Shown piece after piece: positions 30,593-44,652 of a stretch of DNA of 64,000 nt (positions within the stretch are counted from its first letter, which is position 1; each line of letters begins with the position of its first letter). The stretch is from the NCBI RefSeq assembly GCF_014647055.1, contig NZ_BMOL01000015.1:1-64000 (forward strand), in the 5' to 3' direction. The notes under the pieces are model-generated. The model was not told where the DNA came from, did no database searches, and worked only from the letters and a program-made list of their open reading frames with translations. The translations under genes and the position numbers were made by a program. The DNA comes from Deinococcus aerolatus. GTDB taxonomy: Bacteria > Deinococcota > Deinococci > Deinococcales > Deinococcaceae.

Positions 30593-32278
30593 CTACTTGA
30601 TCCTGGTGATGCGGTCCTGCGCGCCGCCCGTCAGGCCGGGGTTGGCCTTGATGTAGGCGTCCAGGGCGTCCACGTCCGGCAGGTTAGGCAGTTGCAGCAC
30701 GTTGGTGCCGTCCTTGAACGCCAGGAAGTTGTCGCCGCCGGTCGACAGGAACGCGTTCATGGTCACGCGGTAGGTCCTGGCAGGGTCCAGGGTCTCGCCG
30801 TTCAGCTTGATGCTGGCCGCCTCCACCCGGCTGCCCTTCGCGGCGGTGGAATCGTAGCTGTAGGCAAAGCCCTTGCTGACCTGCAGGATCCGGCTGCTGC
30901 CCGCTTCGGGGTTGTCGAACTGCTGCTCCAGCAGCGCCTTGATCTGCGCGCCGGTCAGGTCCATGACCACCATGGTGTTGCCGAAGGGCTGCACCGTGAA
31001 CAGGTCGCCGAAGGTGGCGGTGTTGCCGGCCGCACTTGCGGTCAGGTCGGCGCGGATGCCGCCGGGGTTCATGAAGGCGATCACGGCCCCGTTGGCCCTT
31101 GTGGCGGCCAGCTGCGAGTCGGCGATGACGTCGCCCAGGGCACTCTCGCCGGCGGCGTTGTTGGTGCGGCTGATGCTGGCCTGTGCCAGGGTGCCCACCG
31201 GCGTGCCCTTCACGGCGTTGGTCAGGGTCTGGGCGCGGGTCAGCAGGGCGGTCATGGCCGCGTTCTTGGGCAGCGTGCGGGGGTCCATCACCACGTTGGC
31301 CGCGCTGACCGAGAGCACCTTGTGGTTGGCCTTGTCCACGGTCACGTCCAGGCGTTGCAACAGGTGACCGTAGAAGTCGCCCTGAATCACCGGAATGCCC
31401 TTGACGACGCAACTGTAGCCCTGGTGGGTGTGACCACTGATCACGGCGCTGATGGCCGGGTCCAGCTTGTTCACGATGTCCACGATAGGACCGGTCAGGC
31501 TGCCGCAGGCGGGGGCCGCGAAGCCGTCCTTGGCCACGCCGCCCTGATGAATCAGCACGATGATGGCGTCCACCTTCATCTTCCTGAGTTCGGGGACGTA
31601 CCTGTTGATCGAGCTGGCCTCGTCCAGAAAGTCCAGCGTTGTGATGCCCGAGGGGTTGACGATGGTGGGCGTGGCCTTGAGGTCCGCGCCGATAAAGCCG
31701 ATCTTCGCGCCGCCGATTTCCTGCACGCCGTAGGGGGCGAAGACGGGCTTTTGCGTGGTCTTGTCCACCACGTTCGCGCCCAGCCACTTGAAGCCAGCGC
31801 CGGGGTAGGGGTTCTCGAACTTGCAGGCCTTGGCGGTGTCGTTGCTGTCGCAGCCGCCGTTTTGCATTCGCAGCAGTTCCTTGAGACCCTGATCGAATTC
31901 GTGGTTGCCCAGCGCACTGAACTGCATGCCCAGCCGGCTCAGGGCAAGGGTGGTGGGTTCGTCGCGCAGCAGGCTGCTGGTCACGGGCGACGCGCCGATC
32001 AGATCGCCGCCCCCGACAAAGACCAGATTGGGATTGTTGGCCCGTTCCTGATCCAGGTAGCCGCCGATGGTCTCGATGCCCCCGGCCTTCAGGCGAATCT
32101 GCTTGGTGGGGTCCGCCGGATCGGGGATCATCACGCCGGAGAAGTTGCTGGCCTCCAGGTTGCCGTGAAAGTCGTTAAGCCCCATCACCGTCACCGTCAC
32201 CGGATCCGCGGGTCTGGAGATCAGGCTGCACGAGGACAGGGCCAGGGCCGCGCCGATCAGAACGAGGTTTTTCTTCAT
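30593..32278 (-). CDS. Secreted 5'-nucleotidase/2',3'-cyclic phosphodiesterase lipoprotein
   Basis: The 561-residue protein has a lipoprotein signal ([17 protein letters not shown]). A calcineurin-type metallophosphatase domain follows with [28 protein letters not shown] and ISGHTHQG. The C-terminal 5'-nucleotidase domain carries [21 protein letters not shown] and TGGDNF. It should dephosphorylate nucleotides outside the cytoplasm to scavenge nucleosides and phosphate. A TAAGAT eight bases before the ATG at 32278 favours this start over a longer frame from 32410 that would hide the signal peptide. Confidence 0.93.
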   Translation of the reverse strand: MKKNLVLIGAALALSSCSLISRPADPVTVTVMGLNDFHGNLEASNFSGVMIPDPADPTKQIRLKAGGIETIGGYLDQERANNPNLVFVGGGDLIGASPVTSSLLRDEPTTLALSRLGMQFSALGNHEFDQGLKELLRMQNGGCDSNDTAKACKFENPYPGAGFKWLGANVVDKTTQKPVFAPYGVQEIGGAKIGFIGADLKATPTIVNPSGITTLDFLDEASSINRYVPELRKMKVDAIIVLIHQGGVAKDGFAAPACGSLTGPIVDIVNKLDPAISAVISGHTHQGYSCVVKGIPVIQGDFYGHLLQRLDVTVDKANHKVLSVSAANVVMDPRTLPKNAAMTALLTRAQTLTNAVKGTPVGTLAQASISRTNNAAGESALGDVIADSQLAATRANGAVIAFMNPGGIRADLTASAAGNTATFGDLFTVQPFGNTMVVMDLTGAQIKALLEQQFDNPEAGSSRILQVSKGFAYSYDSTAAKGSRVEAASIKLNGETLDPARTYRVTMNAFLSTGGDNFLAFKDGTNVLQLPNLPDVDALDAYIKANPGLTGGAQDRITRIK

Positions 32279-32503
32279 GGTGTCCCATCTTAGGCGAAGT
32301 GTGACCCATCTGCCCCACTGCCAGGGAGGCTGAGGGACGGGCCAGCAGTAGGCCTGTCGCCCCTGCGGACCCACACGATCCTGGCAGGGGCGGCCTTCCG
32401 GGCGCGACACGCCCGGGGTCTGCCCAGCAAACTCCGCCCAGCAAACGTCGACAGCATCAACCCGGCCCGGCGGCCTCCAACCGGGCCGCGGGCACAGGTG
32501 AGG

Positions 32504-33190
32504 TCAGACGGCGCTGACCACGCCGGCCACGCGCTCGATCACGGCCCTGACCGCCAGCTTGAACTCCTCCTCGGCCTGCCCGGCCTGCTGGGCGGCCAGG
32601 GTGACCGGACGGGCGTCCAGTCGGGCCCCCTCCGCATCGCCTTCGCCAGGGCCGAGGGTGCCCGACTCGGACAGGTGCTGCCAGCCGATGGAAAGCGCGT
32701 ACAGGTGCATCACGACCCGTTCAGCCAGGGACCTCTCCAGCGGCATCAGCGCCAGCAGGCGGTCCAGGCGGGCGTTCAGGGTCTCGTAGAACTCCTGCAG
32801 CAATTCCGGGCGCACCCGGCGCGCCAGCACCGTTCCCAGCAGCACCAGCAGGCGGCGCAGCGCGGCGGATCCGTCCCCGGCCTCCAGCAGCACGTCGGCC
32901 AGTTGTGACGGCGTGCGGGGACGGCGCTCGCCCAGCAGGATGGTGGCGCGGTCCATCCACGCTTCCAGGTGGCCGTCGACCAGCGCCAGGAACAGCTCTT
33001 CCTTGGTGTCGAAATACAGGTACAGGGTGCCCTTGGCCAGCTGCGCCGCACCCGCCACCTGGTTCATGCTCAGTTCCGCGTAGGGGGTGGTGATCCACAG
33101 GTTCTCGGCGGCGCTCAGGATGTCGGCCCGGCGCTGCCGCTTTTCAGCCAGACTGCGGGCACGCATGGGACGGGAAGAATCACGGGTCAT
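32504..33190 (-). CDS. TetR/AcrR-family transcriptional regulator
   Basis: The 228-residue protein has a TetR N-terminal helix-turn-helix (about residues 15-62: RRADILSAAENLWITTPYAELSMNQVA...AKGTLYLYFDTKEELFLALVD) and a helical ligand-binding domain. The ligand and targets are not evident. Neighbours are a 5'-nucleotidase lipoprotein downstream and a small unknown gene upstream. A TATGTT eight bases before the ATG at 33190 suggests a short or absent leader. A G10 tract lies about 70 bases upstream. Confidence 0.92.
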   Translation of the reverse strand: MTRDSSRPMRARSLAEKRQRRADILSAAENLWITTPYAELSMNQVAGAAQLAKGTLYLYFDTKEELFLALVDGHLEAWMDRATILLGERRPRTPSQLADVLLEAGDGSAALRRLLVLLGTVLARRVRPELLQEFYETLNARLDRLLALMPLERSLAERVVMHLYALSIGWQHLSESGTLGPGEGDAEGARLDARPVTLAAQQAGQAEEEFKLAVRAVIERVAGVVSAV

Positions 33191-33259
33191 GGGGCCTGAA
33201 CATAGGCTCGGGAGCCGCCCAACCGCTGTTAAGAGCTTCACTCGCGTGGTGGTGCTGGC

Positions 33260-33269
33260 GGGGGGGGGG
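33260..33269. repeat. G10 homopolymer tract upstream of the TetR gene
   Basis: Ten consecutive G residues are followed by TAAG and six C, so the tract could slip in length or fold into a tight hairpin. It lies between the TetR gene and the upstream small gene. Confidence 0.6.
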
Positions 33270-33300
33270 TAAGCCCCCCGGCGGTCCTGGCCCGGCGGGG

Positions 33301-33654
33301 CTAGAACGCTTCTTGCAGCAACGCCTCGTCCGCCAGGATCAGCCGGGGGTGGCGCGGCAGGGCCTCGGTCTGGGTCAGCAGCAGCGTGACTGTGGCGGGA
33401 TCCAGCCCCTCCAGGATGCCGGACGCCACCGGGGTATAGAAGGCCGGCTGGGGCTCGCCGTCCGTGCAGTCCAGCACACAGAACTCGTCGCCGTGGTTCA
33501 GAGCCGCGCCGTAGCCGTTACCGAAGCGGAACACCAGAAGTTCACCGCCGGGCAGCAGGTGCCGTTCGGGCTGCGCCAGCACACCCCAGAACGGGGCCTC
33601 CGGGCTGGAAGAGGGTGGGGGAGCGGTATACAGGGGCGCATGAAGCAGGGTCAT
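33301..33654 (-). CDS. Hypothetical protein
   Basis: The 117-residue product is acidic and lacks signal or membrane segments. It contains FWGVLAQPERHLLPGGELLVFRFGNGYGAALN and a later DPATVTLLLTQTEALPRHPRLIL. I do not recognise a family. The ATG at 33654 has GGAG nine bases upstream. The same frame stays open far upstream, but codon content there is poor. Confidence 0.6.
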   Translation of the reverse strand: MTLLHAPLYTAPPPSSSPEAPFWGVLAQPERHLLPGGELLVFRFGNGYGAALNHGDEFCVLDCTDGEPQPAFYTPVASGILEGLDPATVTLLLTQTEALPRHPRLILADEALLQEAF

Positions 33655-34396
33655 ACAGTCACACTCCGGGACATGAAGTCGCGCTTCTGGCACGCTGTTC
33701 ATCCGGGGGGAACACCCGCACGCCCAGCGCACCATGAACTGTAGATAAAGCCCTCTGACCATTTGCTTACGCCCGGCAACCGCAACGCTGGATAAGGACG
33801 CGGCATGAAACAGCGGACCAAGGCGGTGCGTCTTGCAGGTCAGGGCCACCCAAGACGACGGGTTGTTGACCATGAAGCTCGGCCCCGCGTTTGCCACGCC
33901 TGCCGGAGCAATCGGCGCCATTAGCTTGACGGGCTTGCTGCCTACATCTCCGGCCCCGAAGTTCGAGGTGGGCGTGCAACCCTGGCCGGGCAGGCACGCC
34001 CTGTCGCGCAGGTCCACCACGCGGCTGCCCACCGGAATCCCGCAGGTGCTCATGGTGGCCCCCCAGCCAACGGTAAGCACACCGATACAGGGCATCGTAA
34101 GTAGCGCGTGATCGCGACGGCCACCGTGTCGACCCCGGACATGGCCCGGTTCACGCTCCCCTGGATTCGGTGGGGGCGCGGCGGTTCCCCGCCCCTGGCG
34201 ACTTGCCGGCAACTCCTGTAGCTAAGGGCGGCTGGGCGAGCGCAGTGCCCGCCACGCTTTCGCCGTGGGCCACTTCCAGCTGCTCCGCTTCCCGAAACAT
34301 GCATGCCGGCGGCAGTGAGACATAGATGCACACCGAATGTGCTCGCGAACTCACCAGCGACAGATGAAGATTTCGCCGCTCCGGATTGGTGGACAA
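33655..34396. other. Gene-free stretch, probably decayed coding DNA
   Basis: About 740 bases contain no intact gene that I can support. Both a plus frame (33833-34111) and the opposing minus frame (33655-34212) stay open with moderately high third-position GC. Neither translates to a recognisable family, and the minus frame is unusually rich in cysteine. The 34100-34396 part has frequent stops and lower GC. A degraded gene or old insertion is the likeliest reading. Confidence 0.4.
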
Positions 34397-34440
34397 TTGA
34401 CCTGACCTTGCATTAAACTTTGAACCGAGTCTAAATTTAT
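34397..34440 (+). promoter_or_regulatory. AT-rich promoter region of the beta-oxidation operon
   Basis: An AT-rich segment ahead of the fadN-like gene contains TTGACC (34397-34402), TTGCAT (34408-34413) and TAAATT (34432-34437). TTGCAT and TAAATT have an 18-nt spacing. No clear operator palindrome was found. Confidence 0.4.
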
Positions 34441-34476
34441 TCGCCCCCTCAGTTCGACCGTTTCCCAGGAGGTTCC

Positions 34477-36837
<2,361 letters not shown>

Positions 36838-36912
36838 CCTTGTGCTGGCCCCTCCCCCCCTCTGCGGGGAAAGGGGCAGTGCCGCCGCCCCTCCCCCATA
36901 GGAGCACCGACC

Positions 36913-38094
36913 GTGTCGATCCTCACCCGAATCCGTCAGATCAACCGTCGCCGTGCGCTGGGCTGGGCCACCCTGTCCTACGCGGTGGCGGTGCTGGCCG
37001 GGGCGTTCCTGGGCGCGGAGATCACGCTGCGCTCCAAGACGCGCCGGGTCAAGGGCGAGTTCGTGCCGGTGGGGCGGCGCGGCAACTCCGTGTACCTGCC
37101 GGCCTCGCCGGAAACGCTCTCGCGAGGAGTGGTGGGCATCGTGCCGCTGCTGCCCAACCAGGGCCACGCGATTCTGGGCCCGCCCAATCTCGCGGGAACG
37201 CTGGTGAAACGCGAGATCCTGGAGGAGCGCGGGGTGCTGCCGAACGGTTCGCTCGCGTGGGTGTCCACCTTCGTGTACAACGGCACGCCGGGGCAACTGG
37301 GCATCGACTACGAGGTCACTTCGGTTCACACCGACGTGGGGGACATGCCCGCGTGGCACATTCCCAGCGTGTCGGGTAAGAAGGACGCCATCGCCATAGT
37401 GATTCATGGGCACGGTGGGCAGCGGGCACAGGCGCTGCGGATGCTCCCGGCGCTGCGGCGGGCGGGCGTGGCCTCGCTGTTCGTCACCTTCCGCAACGCA
37501 CACGGTGCGCCGCGTGTGGGCAGGGGTTACCTGAGCCTGGGCGACAAGGAGGCGGAAGATGTGATCGCCGCGCTGGACTGGGCGAAGGCCTCCGGGTACG
37601 GGCGGGCCATGCTCTACGGCTTTTCGATGGGCGGCAACGTGGCCCTGAGCGTGCTGCGGCCCCGGCACCAGCCGTACCCGATTCCGGTGGCGGGCGTGGC
37701 GCTGGACTGCCCGGCGCTGGACTGGCGCGACACCATTCGCGCCAACGGGCAGCGTTACGGCATTCCCGGCTTCATGGCGCGTCAGATTGGCCGTTTCGTG
37801 CAGTATCTGGTCACCCGGCGCAGCGGGCAGGATTTCGATGTGGTGGACCAGCTGGCCGCCGCCCCCAAGTTCAACCTGCCCATCCTGCTGTGGCACGGCA
37901 CCCGTGACGCCACCATTCCCATCCGCCAGTCCGACGCTCTGGCCGCCGCCCGCCCCGATCTGGTGGAATACCACCGCGTGGAGGGAGCCAAACATATCCG
38001 CTGCTGGAACATTGACCCCGAAAAATATGATGCAGAGTTGGAAGCGTTTATTGCGAGGGTTTTGCCCGGCCTCCCCACCTCTCTTGACTCTTAG
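36913..38094 (+). CDS. Membrane-anchored alpha/beta hydrolase
   Basis: The 393-residue protein has one N-terminal hydrophobic helix (about 18-38), a beta-rich region, and an alpha/beta hydrolase core. The core has nucleophile GFSMGG, acid HGTRDATIP and His in GAKHIRCW. The oxyanion-side HGHGGQRAQAL is also visible. It starts with GTG after a GGAG spaced eight bases and sits between the fadN-like gene and fadA. A thioesterase, lipase or acyl-ester hydrolase feeding beta-oxidation is a reasonable inference, not shown. Confidence 0.85.
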   Translation: MSILTRIRQINRRRALGWATLSYAVAVLAGAFLGAEITLRSKTRRVKGEFVPVGRRGNSVYLPASPETLSRGVVGIVPLLPNQGHAILGPPNLAGTLVKREILEERGVLPNGSLAWVSTFVYNGTPGQLGIDYEVTSVHTDVGDMPAWHIPSVSGKKDAIAIVIHGHGGQRAQALRMLPALRRAGVASLFVTFRNAHGAPRVGRGYLSLGDKEAEDVIAALDWAKASGYGRAMLYGFSMGGNVALSVLRPRHQPYPIPVAGVALDCPALDWRDTIRANGQRYGIPGFMARQIGRFVQYLVTRRSGQDFDVVDQLAAAPKFNLPILLWHGTRDATIPIRQSDALAAARPDLVEYHRVEGAKHIRCWNIDPEKYDAELEAFIARVLPGLPTSLDS

Positions 38095-38127
38095 CCCACC
38101 TGAACCTTTCTCTCAAGGAGAACGCAA

Positions 38128-39330
<1,203 letters not shown>

Positions 39331-39343
39331 GCTTTCGGTGCAG

Positions 39344-39373
39344 AGGGGCGGCTTCCGGGCCGCCCTTTGCCTT
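39344..39373 (+). terminator. Terminator of the beta-oxidation operon
   Basis: The stem GGGCGGC/GCCGCCC with a 6-nt loop is followed by TTTGCCTTG shortly after the fadA stop. Confidence 0.75.
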
Positions 39374-39529
39374 GTCGTCCATGTCCACTTTATTTAACGT
39401 AAGGCCCGGTCCAGCGGACACTCACGTCATTTCATGCGTGACGAGGCGGCAACCCCACGCTCCTACCGCCAGAAGGCGGGGTGGGACGACGACACTGGTG
39501 CTGGCCCAGCCCATCAAGCGGGCATTCGC

Positions 39530-40354
39530 TTACGTGACGGACGGAAGAGGCGGGGTGACGTCCTCATCCCCCGCCCACAGGCCCTGCCGTTTGAGGGCCG
39601 CCACCAGCCGGGGTTCGCGCTGTTCCATGCTGCCGCCCACGGCGAAGTAGGAGCGCAGCAGTCTGGCCCAGTCGCCGGGCTGGTCCCCCCGCGCCGCGAT
39701 GGGGTTCATGACCTCCACGGCGTCGCGGATTTCCCCGTCCGTGCCGCCGTGATAGGTGTCGGTGTGAATCACCAGCGGGCGGGGCACGCGCGGGCGGTAA
39801 GGCGTGTCCTCGGCAGAGGTGCCGATGGTCAGTGCGGCGAATGGCAGCACGCCGGGCGGCAGCGCCAGCAGATCAATGATGCCCTCAAGCCCGTTCATCA
39901 CGCCGCCGATCCAGCACCCCTGGTAGCCCAGCATCTCAGCGGCTGTCAGCAGGTTGGTCCCGGCCATCACGGCGTCCCCGATGCCGAAATGCACGGCAAT
40001 GGCGGGCCAGTGCCCCGGCGTCTGCCCCCTGACCTCCAGCACCCGCTCCACCCGCCTCACGTCCGCGCACACCACGAAGGCCTCGGAGGCAGTGGCAATG
40101 TGCGCGTTGGTGGTCAGGGCCGCCACCTCGGCCCGCACGGCAGGGTTCACCAGCCGCACCAGCGAATACAGCTGCGCAGTGGCGTCGGTGGGCGCCCGCT
40201 GGGCGGCGTGCAGGATGGCTTCTAAATGGTCTGCGGGCAGGGGCAGTGGGGAACCGTCCTGCGCCGTGACGTATTTGCGGGTGGTGCGGTGGGCATCGTA
40301 GAAGGCCATGACCTGTTCGGCGCTCTGGGTACGGGTGGGCAGCAGGACAGACAT
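39530..40354 (-). CDS. Nitroreductase-family protein
   Basis: The 274-residue protein has the FMN-binding nitroreductase fold: FYDAHRTTRKYV with the Arg-rich flavin loop, AAQRAPTDATAQLYSLV, and the central GDAVMAGTNLLTAAEMLGYQGCWIGGV. It probably reduces quinones or nitro compounds with NAD(P)H. The substrate is unknown. TATGCT lies exactly seven bases before the ATG at 40354, which rejects the longer frame from 40456. Confidence 0.9.
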   Translation of the reverse strand: MSVLLPTRTQSAEQVMAFYDAHRTTRKYVTAQDGSPLPLPADHLEAILHAAQRAPTDATAQLYSLVRLVNPAVRAEVAALTTNAHIATASEAFVVCADVRRVERVLEVRGQTPGHWPAIAVHFGIGDAVMAGTNLLTAAEMLGYQGCWIGGVMNGLEGIIDLLALPPGVLPFAALTIGTSAEDTPYRPRVPRPLVIHTDTYHGGTDGEIRDAVEVMNPIAARGDQPGDWARLLRSYFAVGGSMEQREPRLVAALKRQGLWAGDEDVTPPLPSVT

Positions 40355-40361
40355 GCCGGAC

Positions 40362-40367
40362 AGCATA
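40362..40367 (-). promoter_or_regulatory. -10 element for the nitroreductase (leaderless type)
   Basis: TATGCT on the minus strand is followed by seven bases and then ATG; no Shine-Dalgarno sequence is present. Confidence 0.6.
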
Positions 40368-40454
40368 GCGGGTGGCAGCGCAACCAGAGAAAAGCATTTC
40401 CCACAGCCTGTTGGGGAATGGCGACGGGCGGCGCACCGGAAGCGATAAACCTCC

Positions 40455-40496
40455 ATAAAAAGGCCATCCTCCAGACCACTAATCTGGAGGATGGCC
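40455..40496 (-). terminator. Terminator of the WecA-like gene
   Basis: A perfect 14-bp stem (GGCCATCCTCCAGA, 40462-40475, inverted at 40483-40496) is followed on the minus strand by TTTTTAT. Confidence 0.9.
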
Positions 40497-40521
40497 CGGG
40501 TTCAGCCCAGGCGCGGAGGCT

Positions 40522-41670
<1,149 letters not shown>

Positions 41671-41731
41671 AAACTGACCCGAGTCTAGAGGCTATGCCGC
41701 GCCACGGCGTCAGCCGAAGGGAGCAGATGCC

Positions 41732-42355
41732 TCATTTGGTGCCGTAGATCCGGTCTCCCGCGTCGCCCAGCCCCGGCACGATGTAGCCGTGGTCATTCAG
41801 GTGCGAGTCGATGGCAGCGGTCACGATGTCCACGTCCGGGTGGTCGCGCTCGATCACGGCGATGCCCTCTGGGGCTGCGAGGATACACATCAGCTTGATG
41901 AACTGCGCCCCAGCCTGCTTGAGGCTGTGGATGGCGGCGCTGGCACTGCCGCCCGTCGCCAGCATGGGGTCGGTCAGGAAAACGCGGCGCTCGGCGATGT
42001 CGGCGGGAAGCTTGTTGTAGTAGGCCACCGGCTGCATGGTCTGCGGGTCGCGGTACATCCCCAGATGGCCCACTTTGGCCGCCGGCACCAGATCCACAAT
42101 CGCGTCGGTCATGATCAGTCCGGCGCGCAAGATGGCCACCAGGGCCAGCTTCTTGCCGCTCAGCATGGGGAATTCGCCAGTTTCCATCGGCGTGGTGACG
42201 GTGTGGGGGGCCAGTTCCAGATCGCGCATGGCCTCGTAGGCCAGCAGCATGCTCAGCTCGGCAGCCAGTTCGCGGAACTCCTTGACCCCGGTCTGGGTGT
42301 CGCGCATCAGCGAGAGCTTGTGTTGAATCAGCGGATGGGAGACGACGGTGACCAT
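41732..42355 (-). CDS. upp: Uracil phosphoribosyltransferase
   Basis: Upp converts uracil and PRPP to UMP in pyrimidine salvage. The 207-residue protein has [21 protein letters not shown] at its start, [13 protein letters not shown], the PRPP loop [14 protein letters not shown] and the uracil-binding [24 protein letters not shown] sits six bases before the ATG at 42355, arguing for this start and a leaderless message rather than the longer frame. Confidence 0.97.
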   Translation of the reverse strand: MVTVVSHPLIQHKLSLMRDTQTGVKEFRELAAELSMLLAYEAMRDLELAPHTVTTPMETGEFPMLSGKKLALVAILRAGLIMTDAIVDLVPAAKVGHLGMYRDPQTMQPVAYYNKLPADIAERRVFLTDPMLATGGSASAAIHSLKQAGAQFIKLMCILAAPEGIAVIERDHPDVDIVTAAIDSHLNDHGYIVPGLGDAGDRIYGTK

Positions 42356-42442
42356 GCCCGTACCATATCGCCTTGAGGCCAAGGGGCCTGAACGAGGCGC
42401 AAATCGACACAGGGACAGCGCAGCCTTTTTGTAGGCTGGATC

Positions 42443-42613
42443 ATGCCCGACCTCGGCCCGGTGGAACTGATCATGGTCCTTCTTGTCCTGACCGTGCTGC
42501 TGGCCTGGATCCTGGTGGTCGTCCGGGTCATCCGTCTGGCCCTGGACGGGGGACATGCCAAGCGGATTCAGGAACTGGAATCTCAGGTGGGGGAACTGGA
42601 AAAAAGGCGCTAA
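42443..42613 (+). CDS. Small single-pass membrane protein
   Basis: A 56-residue ORF (starts [14 protein letters not shown], ends ELEKRR) has one strong transmembrane helix at about residues 8-32. A charged amphipathic or coiled-coil tail follows ([20 protein letters not shown]). The N-terminus resembles TatA-like proteins superficially, but the FG hinge is absent. TAGGCT five bases before the ATG fits a near-leaderless promoter. Codon use is typical of the window. It is divergent from upp and easily missed because of its size. Confidence 0.65.
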   Translation: MPDLGPVELIMVLLVLTVLLAWILVVVRVIRLALDGGHAKRIQELESQVGELEKRR

Positions 42614-42677
42614 AGGCCGCAAGGGACAGAAAGATTGTCTGCCCTTCCGTCCCCCAGCGCCTGAATCGTCCTTCCGG

Positions 42678-43722
<1,045 letters not shown>

Positions 43723-43730
<8 letters not shown>

Positions 43731-44334
43731 GGGTCTTCTCCTGTGTGGCTGGGTCCTGTGTCGCTGAGTCAACTTCGGTGGAGTCGTGGCCGGGGTGGCC
43801 GTGACCGGCCTCCGTACTGTGGGCGTTCAGGGTTTCGGCTTCCAGATCGGCGGCGTCGTGCTCCTTCATGTACTCCAGCCAGCCGCCGGCCTTCTGCACG
43901 TCCAGTGCGAACTGCGGCACCGGCACGAAGGTCAGGCTCTGGCCGGTGCGGGTGTTGGTGACGGTGCCTGCCTGCAGGTTCAGATCAGCGTCGTCGCCGT
44001 CCTCGAAAGCCTCCACGATGCCCTCACACTCCAGCGCCAGAAAGCCGTTGTTGATGGAATTGCGGTAATAGATGCGCGCGAAGTTGGGGGCAATCACCGC
44101 GCCCACGCCCGCGCCGCGCAGCGCCCAGACGGCGTGCTCACGGCTGCTGCCACAGCCGAAGTCGGCCCCGGCCACGATGATGTCGCCGGGCTGAACACGC
44201 TTCACGAAGGTCTTGTCGTAATCCTCCATCGCAAATTTTGCCAGCTCGGCCTCCACGTCGGTGGTCAGGTGACGGGCGGGAATAATCTCGTCGGTGTTGA
44301 TGTGATCGCGGGCAAAGACGTGAACGGTGGGCAT
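43723..44334 (-). CDS. leuD: 3-isopropylmalate dehydratase small subunit
   Basis: The 203-residue subunit has the LeuD core ([61 protein letters not shown]). It works with LeuC, which is not in this window. After about residue 165 an unusual acidic, His-containing tail ([22 protein letters not shown]...) extends beyond the usual end. An AAGGAG five bases before the ATG sets the start. It is the first gene of the leuD-leuB unit. Confidence 0.95.
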
Positions 44335-44652
44335 GGAGACTCCTTGAGGGGCGGGGCGGAACGCTACTGGGTACCCCTGCACAGGCCGGGGACTGGGCCG
44401 GGGCACGGGCAACAACTGGTGTCAGACCACAGTATCAGCGCCGTCCCGTCCATGCCACCGCGCGGCGGGCAGCTTGTCGAGAGGAGCGAATGGGCTGGAC
44501 CAGACAACCCCCGCAAGTTAGAACTCAGGCAGTCTCCAGACCTGATCTAGACCGTCTCATGTGTCCTTCCGCTGCCCCGCGCACACTCGGGGCAGTCTCC
44601 GGAAACTGCCCCCCACTCTCTCCCCCGCTTCCCCTTCCCAACAGGTGAATCC
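44335..44652. other. Divergent intergenic region between leuD and the SLC13 gene
   Basis: This 318-base stretch holds the promoters of both divergent genes, but none is convincing by eye; TGATACT on the minus strand near 44434 is the best -10 for leuD. A minus-strand 29-codon ORF (44453-44364) has only three leucines and no terminator after it, so I do not call it an attenuator. No other gene is seen. Confidence 0.4.

Noticed and set aside
33655..34476. Housekeeping non-coding RNA (RNase P, tmRNA, 4.5S RNA) in the gene-poor stretch
   Set aside because: I looked for the conserved cores of these RNAs on both strands and found none.
44364..44453. 29-codon minus-strand ORF upstream of leuD as a leucine attenuator
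   Set aside because: It has only three leucine codons, not clustered, and no intrinsic terminator follows it before leuD.
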